This document shows positions 33,508 through 41,210 of a stretch of DNA of 43,386 nucleotides, one piece after another. The position numbers and the translations under genes were made by a program. This DNA comes from a virus. Every line of letters begins with the position of its first letter. Position 1 is the first letter of the stretch. The DNA is taken from positions 1 through 43,386 of the IMG/VR virus record IMGVR_UViG_3300023079_000001, one strand, 5' to 3'. Under the pieces are notes generated by a model that saw only the letters and a list, made by a program, of their open reading frames with translations, was not told where the DNA came from and made no database searches.

Positions 33508-34059
33508 TCAACTCTTTTTCGGAGTATCTTTATTTCCTGAATCTTCTTTCTTCAGGCCAAGAGTTTGTTCAGCAGTGGGAAGTTTCTTCTGTCCTGCTGC
33601 TTCCTGCTGCTTCCGATACTCACGATCTTTCTCTTCTGCTCGCCGTTGCTCTACAGGTTTCTGATCTTCTGGAAGTTCTGGTTCTGGTTCACCACGTTTC
33701 TGCCTTTCAATCCGATCGGCTTCTTTCTGAGCAGCTTCTTCTTTCAATTCACGACGACGCTTCCGTTCGTCTTCTTTAATCTGTTCGCGTTCTTCAACTG
33801 GATAACCAGCATCTTTCGCATTGTCCCTTTGCAAATCAATTTGATCTTGCCTGGGATCAACACCTTCTTCATCAACCTCAGGATCTTCCCAGATTTGTTT
33901 CGCACGCTGTTCTGGAGAAGCTTCAAGTTGTTGCTGCTCTGGTTTAGCAAGTCTCTTCTTCAGTTCCCTGCTCAGATTTGCTTCCGGTGAAGTATCAGTA
34001 TCTTCGTATTCCGTTGTGGGATTTGTTACGTCGCCACTACCTACTAGGTTCTTGTCCAT
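33508..34059 (-). CDS. Highly charged, probably disordered protein (183 aa)
   Basis: Not recognised. Almost the whole protein is low-complexity: Glu, Lys, Arg, Gln and Asp dominate, with an acidic N-terminus and a long charged helix (about 90-160, for example ERKRRRELKEEAAQKEADR). There are no hydrophobic core segments. GGAG precedes the ATG at good spacing. It could be an abundant early scaffold or nucleic-acid/protein-binding factor. The structured RNA element follows its stop codon directly. Confidence 0.65.
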   Translation of the reverse strand: MDKNLVGSGDVTNPTTEYEDTDTSPEANLSRELKKRLAKPEQQQLEASPEQRAKQIWEDPEVDEEGVDPRQDQIDLQRDNAKDAGYPVEEREQIKEDERKRRRELKEEAAQKEADRIERQKRGEPEPELPEDQKPVEQRRAEEKDREYRKQQEAAGQKKLPTAEQTLGLKKEDSGNKDTPKKS

Positions 34060-34125
34060 TACCTATCTCCAAAAGTTTAGAACTACTACACTGTTTGGCA
34101 AGAATTGGGATGGTGCTTTGGGAAA

Positions 34126-34148
34126 CTGCTGATTGAACGGGTCAGCAG
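34126..34148 (-). terminator. Weak hairpin terminator between the 218-aa and 183-aa genes
   Basis: CTGCTGA/TCAGCAG, a perfect 7-bp stem with a 9-base loop, is followed on the minus strand by TTT only. A second small hairpin, ACTAC/GTAGT, is at 34173-34190. The short T-run makes termination at best partial. The rest of the 171-bp gap (34060-34230) shows no gene and no convincing promoter. Confidence 0.4.
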
Positions 34149-34230
34149 GAAAAGAATTTGGTAGGCCTTTTTACTACATGCCCAGGTAGTTGAACATCTA
34201 ACTCTTATTCAGAAACCCGGAGGAATTTCT

Positions 34231-34887
34231 TTACAGAGCCGACGCATCAAACGTGTCATCTTCCTTCAGCCACTTTTCGAATCGCGACTTGATTCGTGCA
34301 GCAGCTTCCATTGTTTCTTCAATGTTCGGCGAAGCAGTGATGTAGATATTCAGCTGGTCAATCAGAGTGGTCATGATTGCAGTAGAATCTTTGTTCTGCT
34401 TTGCCTTCAATGGCTTCTGGAAAAGATCAATGTGTGCCTTGATTCGCTTCTCTTCCTTGCCAGTTGCTTGAACCATGACAGAAAGATAATCGGAATAGAA
34501 TGCTTCCTTATCTTCTTCAGACAGAGCACGAGCACCACGTTGTGCAGGTTCCAGATTTGCAATGTAACTCAGAGTGAGTTTGTCATGATCCAGCATTTCT
34601 GGAGTGACAACCTTGGAATCATCAGATCCAAAACTCTCAATGATTTCATCCAGTTGCGAACGTGCTTGATCACGTTGAACTGCAACGATTGCATCCATGA
34701 TGAGTTGCTGAACTTTAATATCTGCCGGATCGGAAGACATCAAAACTTCTGCAACATCATCCTTGGTTGGGACCATGATGTTTGCAGTGATTGGATTCTG
34801 CTTCTTGATCTTGCCAATTTCAACGTTGTTCTCGTCCTTAATTGTGCGGCTCTTGAAATTGAACTTGATCGGAGTTGCTTGAGGCAT
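34231..34887 (-). CDS. Unknown early protein (218 aa)
   Basis: Not recognised. The N-terminus is a small basic beta segment (IKFNFKSRTIKDENNVEIG). The remainder is helical and acidic with many Asp/Glu, ending KWLKEDDTFDASAL. It has its own strong promoter (34989-35017), so it is probably needed in quantity early. No enzyme motif was seen. The start ATG has only a weak AAAGAA purine tract upstream. Confidence 0.7.
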   Translation of the reverse strand: MPQATPIKFNFKSRTIKDENNVEIGKIKKQNPITANIMVPTKDDVAEVLMSSDPADIKVQQLIMDAIVAVQRDQARSQLDEIIESFGSDDSKVVTPEMLDHDKLTLSYIANLEPAQRGARALSEEDKEAFYSDYLSVMVQATGKEEKRIKAHIDLFQKPLKAKQNKDSTAIMTTLIDQLNIYITASPNIEETMEAAARIKSRFEKWLKEDDTFDASAL

Positions 34888-34988
34888 GATGATTCTTTCT
34901 ATCTATCTAGTCCACTTAGGACAGGTTGAACATTTAAAACACTTACTTACTTAACTAAGTTCCCGCTGTTTCCTAAGCGAGAACCTAC

Positions 34989-35017
34989 ACTCTATATGAG
35001 AGCCGACCCCCTGTCAA
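34989..35017 (-). promoter_or_regulatory. Sigma70-type promoter for the 218-aa gene
   Basis: On the minus strand: perfect -35 TTGACA (35012-35017), a 17-bp spacer and TAGAGT (34989-34994). An overlapping TATAGA two bases upstream is an alternative -10 with a 15-bp spacer. The leader to the ATG at 34887 is about 95 bases. The promoter lies inside a 12-bp-stem hairpin (34999-35032). Confidence 0.65.
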
Positions 35018-35032
35018 TAGGGGTTGGTCTCT
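34999..35032. other. Strong hairpin overlapping the promoter, downstream of the helicase gene
   Basis: AGAG+CCGACCCC (34999-35010) pairs with GGGGTTGG+CTCT (35020-35032) with one bulge and one G-T pair. Neither side has a T-run, so it is not a classical terminator. It may stabilise the 3' end of the helicase mRNA or serve as a protein-binding site over the promoter. Confidence 0.5.
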
Positions 35033-35056
35033 AACCGGATCTAATCCACAAATACT

Positions 35057-37276
35057 TTAAGCTTCCGCAGATTTGATGGCTGCCTTAATTTTGGAAACTG
35101 CCTTCTTACCAGCAGCAACCAACTTCTTTTTAGTCTCTTTAATTTCTGTACTGGATTCTTCTCCATCCATGTCTTCGTAATTATCTTCCTCCATGCTTTG
35201 CAATTCTTGTTGCTTAGCTTCACGATCTGCCAATCTTTGCATCGTCTTCTTCTTGGCCTTGAAATATTCTGCTTTCTCAGCCAGAGTTACGCCAGTAATT
35301 TCCGGAGACTTTGCTGCCCGAGTCAGTGAGTTAAATACTTCTCCACGATCTGGCTCACAGATGATAAATAGTTCTTGCTTTGCACGAGTTACTGCTGTGT
35401 ACATAAGTTCACGAGTCAACATTGTATTGTGCGAATAATGCAGGAAGATAAATACTTTCCGCCATTCAGAACCCTGTGACTTGTGAACAGTGAGTGCATA
35501 AGCAAACACCATTGCATTAACATCACCAGAAGAACTCAGGACTCGTGACATTCCAGTGTCGCAGAATTCTACCGTGATTGTGTGACTGGCTGTATTCTTT
35601 CCTTCACTTTCTTCTCCACCAATTTCAAGAGTGGAAAGAACATCATGTCCTCGTGCAATTAGAATGTCCTTGTCTTCATCATCTTCCTTAGCAGCACGCT
35701 TCTTCTTGGGATCTTTTCCCCAACGATTCATTGTCTTGCTAGGTTCATCTGGTTGGCGGCCAGAATAGTGAGGAGTTTCTTCGATCTTCGTAATGATTGC
35801 TTCTTGTCGATCAACCAGAACACGATCACCAACTGCCCAATAACTAAACATTCCACGGCTGCAAACTTCATAGACAGTTGCTTCTCGCAGCTTGCCCAAG
35901 TAATCTGCAATTCCCTTGTTCAGTTCAATGGTTCCGAAAGTCTTGTTGAATGGGCAAAGAATAATGTCTTCTGCCGGATCGTATTGTCCTGTTTCGTGCA
36001 GCTTAGTTACGAAATTCTGGACCGTCTTGCAGCCGGAAACTGGTTGAAGTTTCTTCTTCCATGGGTGGATTGTAACCTTGCCATGTTCTGCACGATCATC
36101 TAAGAATCCACCAGTTCCATCATCGTGGACTGGCTTCAATGGTCCAATTACCCTGCCCTCTCGAATCTTGTGTGCCAATGTGATGATTGGAGATTCCAAA
36201 GCTTGACGATAAACGTGAGTCAATTCTACTGTCGACAGTTCCAACAACTTAAATCCAAGAACACTAGGTCCAAAGATTGGAGGCAGCTGATTCAAGTCAC
36301 CCAGGAAAATGAATTGAGTTTCTTCTGGATGTGGCAAAGCATCAATTACCCACTTCCAATGATCGTCCCATCCAACCATGGAACTTTCTTCCACGATCAC
36401 AATTGGAATGTGCGGGAGTTTGTTGTCCTCGTAATATGTAGGAAGGAAGTTTCCTTGTGCATTACGCTGCGACAATTCAACATCATCAAAGCTGCGAATG
36501 GGTTTGAATTCCAACAGAGAATGAATTGTCAGGCAGTGACGCTTGAGTTCATCAGGTAGGAATCGTTTAATGTTGTTGACTGCTTTGTTCGTGAAACTAA
36601 TAATCACCACACCTGGACTACCTGCATCCAGATATTTTGTGCTGTGGTGAATAGTAGTACACTGTGGAAGCTTGACAACTTGTCCAATAATTTCACGAGT
36701 TGTTGTAGTCTTACCAGTACCTGCTGCTCCAATCAGATTGATGGATTTTCCGCGCATTGCAAGTTCAATTGCCAGTAACTGCTTCTCATTGTATTCAAAG
36801 CCCGGAATTACTGGATGGAAAGATCCTGTTTCCGTGAATACTTTGCCAGTCGTGGCTGGAATGTGAGTGACTTGGTGGTTGCTGTGGTTAGAACTTGCCG
36901 AAGTATTTCTTGATGGCAGCGAAGAAACTAATGCTGATTTCGGAATCTCTATCTTGTCCGTTGGGAATTGAATCTCCGTTACTGCTTCCAATTCTTTTGG
37001 GCTGGCTTGGATGCCTTCCTCCTCTTGCTTGGATTCAGTACGCAGTAAGGCTGCTTGTTCCAATTGATCAACAACTTCTGGACTTGCTTCAAGTTCTACA
37101 GATTCCACCATTGCAGAGTCAGGAAGAATTTCTACTTCCGGTCGCTGAACATCAAGTTCAAGTGGAGGATTCTTTTCTGCTTCCTTAGCTGCTGCTTCCG
37201 CTGCATCCCTAAGTTTCTTTTCTTCGTGCTGCTGTTTGGCCTTAGCAATCAATGCTTGAAGTTTAAATTTGTTCAT
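35057..37276 (-). CDS. RecD/Dda-like superfamily 1B DNA helicase
   Basis: A 5'-3' helicase (739 aa). After ~165 residues of charged, probably disordered N-terminus come motif I GAAGTGKTT (Lys189), motif II VIVEESSM, motif III LGDLNQLPPI, motif IV region HVYRQ, motif V TVHKSQGSE and motif VI YTAVTRAK. The C-terminus is a lysine-rich tail (KKLVAAGKKAVSKIKAAIK), perhaps for DNA binding. Likely roles are origin unwinding, fork restart and recombination. The start ATG has no evident ribosome-binding site, unusual in this genome. Confidence 0.92.
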   Translation of the reverse strand: MNKFKLQALIAKAKQQHEEKKLRDAAEAAAKEAEKNPPLELDVQRPEVEILPDSAMVESVELEASPEVVDQLEQAALLRTESKQEEEGIQASPKELEAVTEIQFPTDKIEIPKSALVSSLPSRNTSASSNHSNHQVTHIPATTGKVFTETGSFHPVIPGFEYNEKQLLAIELAMRGKSINLIGAAGTGKTTTTREIIGQVVKLPQCTTIHHSTKYLDAGSPGVVIISFTNKAVNNIKRFLPDELKRHCLTIHSLLEFKPIRSFDDVELSQRNAQGNFLPTYYEDNKLPHIPIVIVEESSMVGWDDHWKWVIDALPHPEETQFIFLGDLNQLPPIFGPSVLGFKLLELSTVELTHVYRQALESPIITLAHKIREGRVIGPLKPVHDDGTGGFLDDRAEHGKVTIHPWKKKLQPVSGCKTVQNFVTKLHETGQYDPAEDIILCPFNKTFGTIELNKGIADYLGKLREATVYEVCSRGMFSYWAVGDRVLVDRQEAIITKIEETPHYSGRQPDEPSKTMNRWGKDPKKKRAAKEDDEDKDILIARGHDVLSTLEIGGEESEGKNTASHTITVEFCDTGMSRVLSSSGDVNAMVFAYALTVHKSQGSEWRKVFIFLHYSHNTMLTRELMYTAVTRAKQELFIICEPDRGEVFNSLTRAAKSPEITGVTLAEKAEYFKAKKKTMQRLADREAKQQELQSMEEDNYEDMDGEESSTEIKETKKKLVAAGKKAVSKIKAAIKSAEA

Positions 37277-37332
37277 GATGTTTGGTGATGTTTGTCCGTG
37301 TTAACTGGTCTAGTGTGTGATATTGAAATCTT

Positions 37333-37761
37333 CTATTCTTCGTTGTCGTCTAACGTACTATCTACTGCACAATCATCTTGTTCTTCTTTGTTCCAACTCT
37401 GTCCCGAATTCAGGATGGTCAGGATTGCTACTCTTCCAGAATCTCCAATGAGAGAACTGATTCTAAATTGCACTCGGATCACACTATTTAGTGGAACGTT
37501 GTGCCATTGTTCTTGTGTTGGAATATTGTTGTATTCCCACCGAATCTTGAATCCTTTGTCGTCTCCATTTGCGAAGATCTCAACTTGGGATTCATCCAGC
37601 ATTCCGAGAAGTTTTTCTTTGGAGACTACAATTGTTTTATGCCATGCAACTGCTCGCCGAGCTGCACTAGAAAGTCGCGCCCAAGAATAGAATCCTACTT
37701 GATACGCAATCGTGGTATCATGTTTGGAATTCTGACTTGGGGGTTTGTGGATTGCAGTCAT
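37333..37761 (-). CDS. Unknown protein (142 aa)
   Basis: Not recognised. The middle looks beta-rich (VEIFANGDDKGFKIRWEYN; SVIRVQFRISSL) and the C-terminus is acidic (DDCAVDSTLDDNEE), a feature seen in ssDNA-binding proteins and DNA mimics, but nothing proves such a role. GGGAG precedes the ATG, which overlaps the stop of the 419-aa gene (ATGA). The two are thus a coupled pair directly before the helicase. Confidence 0.65.
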   Translation of the reverse strand: MTAIHKPPSQNSKHDTTIAYQVGFYSWARLSSAARRAVAWHKTIVVSKEKLLGMLDESQVEIFANGDDKGFKIRWEYNNIPTQEQWHNVPLNSVIRVQFRISSLIGDSGRVAILTILNSGQSWNKEEQDDCAVDSTLDDNEE

Positions 37762-39017
37762 ATAGAGTCTCCCTCAGAATCTTCTTCACTGTCGTCGACT
37801 AGTTGTTCTTCTAAGACTTGCTTAGGCTTCTCGCCGTTTGCTGCTTTCTCTTCCTGCATTTGTTTCCAACGCTTGCCTAAGATATCCCATCTTGCTTTAG
37901 CTTGAAACCACAATGCATTAGTTGCAAAGTTCTTTCTTTCTGGTTCCGGCGGCATGGCTTCCAATGTTCCTGCCGTCTCATCGTAACTCTTGAAGAACTC
38001 TTTCTCTTGTGGAGTTTGTTCGTCACTTCCGAACTTATCTTGCTGAACTTTTGTGAGGAGTGTGAAGCTGGAATTAAAGTCGTGGATCAGACTCTTGATT
38101 CCACGCAGACGCTCTCGAATGTAGAGATTGAATTCATTGTCAATGTCACAATGTTGGGCCAAAGAGAACTGAAGATCTTCCACATCTTGCTTCAACCAGT
38201 AGCCGGCATTCAAGTCTCCATCTAAGAAGATCTCTTTGAATGTCTGGATTCTGCCTTCTGGTTCGTGTCCCCTAAGTTGGACTTCAATCCAGCCCCAAAT
38301 CTTCTTTCTTTCTGACGGCCTAGAATGTGCACTCTTTAGTTCTTTGAGAGCTTCACCTTCTGCCCTCTTGAGAGTTTCTTCTTTTCTTTGCTGGACTGTT
38401 GATGCCCAATTCTTCCGAATTTCAAATGCAGAATCCAGCCAATATTTGAAATTCTCCCACTGAAGATTTGCATTCTTTGGAGATACGGAATATGTTGGGA
38501 AAGCTAATCTCTGACTAGAGATGTAGAAAAACCACTTCGCCAAACTTAGAAGTCTGCTTGCGCTTGCTGCTGCAATCTCATGTTTTGGGAGACTTGGTTC
38601 TTGTTGTCTAATGCAGCCTAGATTGTGCATTAGTGCGCTACAAAGTAGGCGAAGTCTTTCCTTTTCTCTATCTCCAGGATTCCAGGATGCTTCTTGGTGT
38701 CGGTGGAGACTGTCTTCTAGTTTCTTCACCAGAACTACAGAATTCAATCCGTAGAATGGATGCAAGAAAACAGAGTCTTCGTAACTTTGTACGTAAGTTA
38801 GGTGTCCTTCCACAATCATAACTCTCAGATGACCTAAGAGAATGCCTGAATTTTCGCAGCGTATTTCCTTCGTGAATTCTGTTTCACCAAGAGGAAACTT
38901 AACTGATTCTGGAAAGCCCGACTTGCTGCCTTGAAAGATTGTAACTTGCGCTCTAGCTGGCGGTTTTTGTAGAGCAGTAAAATGGTTTAAGATACCAAGG
39001 GTCTTATTTGTACTCAT
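37758..39017 (-). CDS. Large unknown early protein (419 aa)
   Basis: Not recognised despite its size. The N-terminal ~100 residues look beta-rich (VTIFQGSKSGFPESVKF; GHLRVMIVEGHLTYVQS). The rest is strongly helical with many charged residues and several Trp, and the end is acidic (VDDSEEDSEGDSI), like the end of its partner gene. No ATPase, nuclease or methylase motif was found. The ATG has no ribosome-binding site; instead its leader contains CCTCCC, resembling anti-Shine-Dalgarno sequence. Confidence 0.7.
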   Translation of the reverse strand: MSTNKTLGILNHFTALQKPPARAQVTIFQGSKSGFPESVKFPLGETEFTKEIRCENSGILLGHLRVMIVEGHLTYVQSYEDSVFLHPFYGLNSVVLVKKLEDSLHRHQEASWNPGDREKERLRLLCSALMHNLGCIRQQEPSLPKHEIAAASASRLLSLAKWFFYISSQRLAFPTYSVSPKNANLQWENFKYWLDSAFEIRKNWASTVQQRKEETLKRAEGEALKELKSAHSRPSERKKIWGWIEVQLRGHEPEGRIQTFKEIFLDGDLNAGYWLKQDVEDLQFSLAQHCDIDNEFNLYIRERLRGIKSLIHDFNSSFTLLTKVQQDKFGSDEQTPQEKEFFKSYDETAGTLEAMPPEPERKNFATNALWFQAKARWDILGKRWKQMQEEKAANGEKPKQVLEEQLVDDSEEDSEGDSI

Positions 39018-39081
39018 GCTAGGGAGGTAGATTAAGAAAGCATTGAGTTAATGGGAGGAGATTTCTGTCGCAAGAAACTTC

Positions 39082-39300
39082 CTATTCGATAAAGATGCGT
39101 TGTGATACTCCTTCAGTTTCAGGGTGTAGCAGAAGAAAGCCTACTTTATTTCTGCGATAGACCTTGAGTCTAGTTCCTTTCGGAAGCACTGTCAAGTGGT
39201 CTAATGCTAATAAATCCTCCTCGGCAATAATCCAGGGAAGATTTGATGTAGGTTCGAATTCAGTAATTACTGGTGCACCTTCGAGAGATACAAGTTTCAT
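39082..39300 (-). CDS. Small unknown protein (72 aa)
   Basis: Not recognised. Beta-strand-rich with a short basic stretch (GTRLKVYRRNKVGFLLL), which could be an SH3-like or nucleic-acid-binding barrel. AGGAG lies well placed before the ATG. It is part of the run of very small early genes between 39.1 and 41.4 kb, a typical location for host-takeover and anti-defence proteins. Confidence 0.6.
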   Translation of the reverse strand: MKLVSLEGAPVITEFEPTSNLPWIIAEEDLLALDHLTVLPKGTRLKVYRRNKVGFLLLHPETEGVSQRIFIE

Positions 39301-39310
39301 AAGCTAACTC

Positions 39311-39574
39311 CTAATCTTTCTTCTTCACTGAAGTCTTGAGACATTTCCAGCCACGCTCCCCAATTACTTTGCGGGCTCCCATTTGTGCAGCATAATCCAT
39401 GCAGACCGCAACATAAGTTGCTTCTTCTCTTGAGAGAGTTCCTGCTTGAATGTTGTCGACCAGAATGGAAACTTCCGTAAGCAGGAAGCAATCCTCTAGA
39501 TCGTCTAGCACGAGCGGGACTTTGATTGTGCGTACAAGTTCTAATTTCGGTTTGTTCTTACTCAGTGTCGTCAT
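39311..39574 (-). CDS. Small unknown protein (87 aa)
   Basis: Not recognised. Begins basic (KNKPKLELVRTIKVP), has an acidic middle (LDDLEDCFLLTE) and a helical end with a Lys-rich tail (KTSVKKKD). AAGGA precedes the ATG. The start overlaps the end of the preceding gene by 17 bases. Confidence 0.6.
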   Translation of the reverse strand: MTTLSKNKPKLELVRTIKVPLVLDDLEDCFLLTEVSILVDNIQAGTLSREEATYVAVCMDYAAQMGARKVIGERGWKCLKTSVKKKD

Positions 39575-39791
39575 GATTTATTTCCTTCTCAGCTACTACT
39601 TTGTGTGTGGTCTTCTCGAAATCTTTTACAGTTTCGTCGTCTTTCTTCTGGTTCGGTTTCCAGTATTGTTTCCATCCTTTCCAGCCACACCTAGTAAGTA
39701 TCCAGTCTCTACTCAATTGAAGGCCACGAATACTTGCACGAATGGCAAGCACTTTGACTAAGAGTTCGAGAAATGGAAAACTTCCTGGCAT
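39558..39791 (-). CDS. Small unknown basic protein (77 aa)
   Basis: Not recognised. The N-terminal ~28 residues are hydrophobic and leucine-rich (FPFLELLVKVLAIRASI) and could be an amphipathic or membrane-associated helix. It is followed by a Trp/Lys-rich section (RCGWKGWKQYWKPNQKK) and a charged tail. GGGAG precedes the ATG. Confidence 0.55.
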   Translation of the reverse strand: MPGSFPFLELLVKVLAIRASIRGLQLSRDWILTRCGWKGWKQYWKPNQKKDDETVKDFEKTTHKVVAEKEINHDDTE

Positions 39792-39813
39792 CGCAGTACT
39801 CCCAAATTAGAGA

Positions 39814-39996
39814 TCACAAGTCAGAAAGATCTATGTTTACTTTCTTGCCCTTCTTCATCATTGGTTCGATCACTGGTGGATCTTCTTTTCCGTGGAAATG
39901 ATCTTCACTTTCCTTCAGTGCTTTCCAGGCAGTCACGAGGACGAGGATTGCAACTACGGAAAAGACAAGATAGACGAGGATTTCTTCTTTAGTCAT
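39814..39996 (-). CDS. Small single-pass membrane protein (60 aa)
   Basis: One transmembrane helix at about residues 6-25 (ILVYLVFSVVAILVLVTAW), followed by a charged cytoplasmic or periplasmic tail. The ATG overlaps the stop of the preceding gene (ATGA). Single-pass early proteins of this kind are often superinfection or host-envelope modulators, but a lysis role (pinholin, spanin) is also open. Function unknown. Confidence 0.6.
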   Translation of the reverse strand: MTKEEILVYLVFSVVAILVLVTAWKALKESEDHFHGKEDPPVIEPMMKKGKKVNIDLSDL

Positions 39997-40292
39997 GTTG
40001 GTGCTCTCTCCAGATGATCTAGTGCGGCTTGATTGAATTCCACATCTTCTTGGTGGAAGATATAAACTCCTCTACGTTCCCAGAAATTTTCTAGTGTGAA
40101 AGTTTTCTCATACCAATAGTCCTTTCTTTGTAATTCTATTGGGCGTGCAATTGCTACATTTGCATTGAAAACAAAATATTCTCCGTCAAGAGCAAAGAGA
40201 TCACCGTTAACTCCCGCTGGATTCATTCCTTCGTGGTCTGGATAGATTATAAGAGTGCAACCAGTAATTACACATTGCATTCCAGGAATCAT
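39993..40292 (-). CDS. Small unknown protein (99 aa)
   Basis: Not recognised. Beta-rich with many aromatic residues (GDLFALDGEYFVFNANV; ERRGVYIFHQEDVEF). The ATG at 40292 is chosen because GGGAG lies 7 bases upstream and it overlaps the stop of the 52-aa gene (ATGA). A longer frame reaching 40385 would run through that gene. Confidence 0.6.
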   Translation of the reverse strand: MIPGMQCVITGCTLIIYPDHEGMNPAGVNGDLFALDGEYFVFNANVAIARPIELQRKDYWYEKTFTLENFWERRGVYIFHQEDVEFNQAALDHLERAPT

Positions 40293-40447
40293 GCTTGATC
40301 TCCCACCGTGGAAACATACGGTTTGTAGTGTGCTTGGTGATACAGCAGATTGTAATACTTGGTCTTGATTTCTGCACTCAAGCACTCGAATGCTTCATTG
40401 TATTCGTGATACAATTCCAGCAAGATCTGATACTGTTTTTCGGTCAT
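40289..40447 (-). CDS. Very small unknown protein (52 aa)
   Basis: A short reading frame found by hand: ATG at 40445-40447 after GGAGGAAG, a near-ideal ribosome-binding site, and TGA at 40289-40291 overlapping the next ATG. The product starts MTEKQYQILLELYHEYNEAF and is tyrosine-rich and helical. Not recognised. The strong site and the ATGA coupling argue that it is real. Confidence 0.6.
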   Translation of the reverse strand: MTEKQYQILLELYHEYNEAFECLSAEIKTKYYNLLYHQAHYKPYVSTVGDQA

Positions 40448-40463
40448 GCTAACTTCCTCCTAG

Positions 40464-40703
40464 TTACTTACTTCTGATCTCATAAAGAACTTGTCTTTGA
40501 CTCCAGTTCGGCTGAATCTTAAAGCGTGCAATCTTTTCTTCCGCTTCTTCGTAAGTCATACCAATTCCAGAAGTCATCCAGTTGTCATTGTCAAACTTGT
40601 ACCAGATGCAGAATATTCGGTCTGGCTGCTCACTTGATTCTGCTTCTTGATTCATGATAATCTCTGTTTCTGTCTTCGGTGACTGTTGGGAATCGGGGAT
40701 CAT
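40464..40703 (-). CDS. Small unknown acidic protein (79 aa, or 63 aa from second ATG)
   Basis: Not recognised. After a Glu/Gln-rich start comes a small alpha/beta unit (RIFCIWYKFDNDNW then YEEAEEKIARFK). Two starts are possible: ATG at 40703 with GAG nearby, or ATG at 40655 preceded by GAGATTATC, which matches the start context of many genes here. It follows a terminator (40771-40789), so it needs read-through or an unseen promoter. Confidence 0.55.
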   Translation of the reverse strand: MIPDSQQSPKTETEIIMNQEAESSEQPDRIFCIWYKFDNDNWMTSGIGMTYEEAEEKIARFKIQPNWSQRQVLYEIRSK

Positions 40704-40884
40704 TTGTATCTCTACTTTCTAGTTCTGTCTCTGGCCTACCCTATCCTATCTATTCCCTAGCACAAACAAGAAAAGCACCAATTTGGTGCAGTCTCCTGGT
40801 AGCTGTTACATCTCTGAGAGTTTCTCATTTTTCGGGCGGGCCGTCAAGAAATATAACTAGATTGATTTGTGTGAGTTAGATCTT
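40704..40884 (-). other. Gap of 181 bp with a terminator and no gene
   Basis: Besides the terminator at 40771-40789 the gap contains, on the minus strand, TTGACG (complement near 40848-40853) with no good -10 box at 16-18 bp, and a G/C-rich GGGCGGGCC segment. No reading frame with a ribosome-binding site was found. Confidence 0.4.
40771..40789 (-). terminator. Intrinsic terminator within the early small-gene cluster
   Basis: GCACCAA-T-TTGGTGC (40775-40789) is a perfect dyad. On the minus strand it is followed by TTTTCTTGTTT, as in an intrinsic terminator. It separates the first early genes (42160-40885) from the rest of the leftward unit, so later genes probably require read-through or another promoter. 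Confidence 0.7.
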
Positions 40885-41088
40885 CTAGGTCTGCAATCTC
40901 TGGAGTTCTTCTCTCATCCAGATGATTTGATAGTAGAGTTTATCGTCTTCTTCAGATTGGAACTTGCATTCCAGTTGAGTTCGTTTGTAGACTGCTCCAT
41001 CAATTGCGAGCTTCAAGATCTCAATCTGATTCGGTCTCATTTGCTGAATCTTTGAGACGTGACTGAATTTGTCAATTGGTGCGGTCAT
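40885..41088 (-). CDS. Small unknown helical protein (67 aa)
   Basis: Not recognised. Helical and hydrophilic, with Gln/Met-rich and charged stretches (KIQQMRPNQIEILKLAIDG; YYQIIWMREELQRL). The ATG at 41088 overlaps the TAA of the preceding gene by one base and has GGAG upstream; the longer frame to 41139 is rejected. Confidence 0.6.
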   Translation of the reverse strand: MTAPIDKFSHVSKIQQMRPNQIEILKLAIDGAVYKRTQLECKFQSEEDDKLYYQIIWMREELQRLQT

Positions 41089-41210
41089 TACAGTTTCTCC
41101 AATACTTCTAAAGCATACCAGCTGATTATGAAACTCCAACCAGCCAGTCCAATTGCGTAGACTGCAAAGAGAATCTTGTCTTCTGTGTCTAGATTAGAAA
41201 AGAGTTTCAT
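41088..41210 (-). CDS. Very small single-pass membrane protein (40 aa)
   Basis: The product has one hydrophobic helix (ILFAVYAIGLAGWSFIISWY, about residues 13-32). The ATG at 41210 is supported by GAGGAG six bases upstream and by overlap with the TGA of the preceding gene (ATGA). A longer frame to 41285 would duplicate that gene's coding region. Function unknown; a membrane partner of the neighbouring 72-aa protein is possible. Confidence 0.55.
   Translation of the reverse strand: MKLFSNLDTEDKILFAVYAIGLAGWSFIISWYALEVLEKL

Noticed and set aside
40820-40853. TTGACG promoter on the minus strand in the 40704-40884 gap
   Set aside because: The only sequence at correct spacing is GAAACT, a poor -10 box, and the transcript would hit the terminator after about 45 bases.
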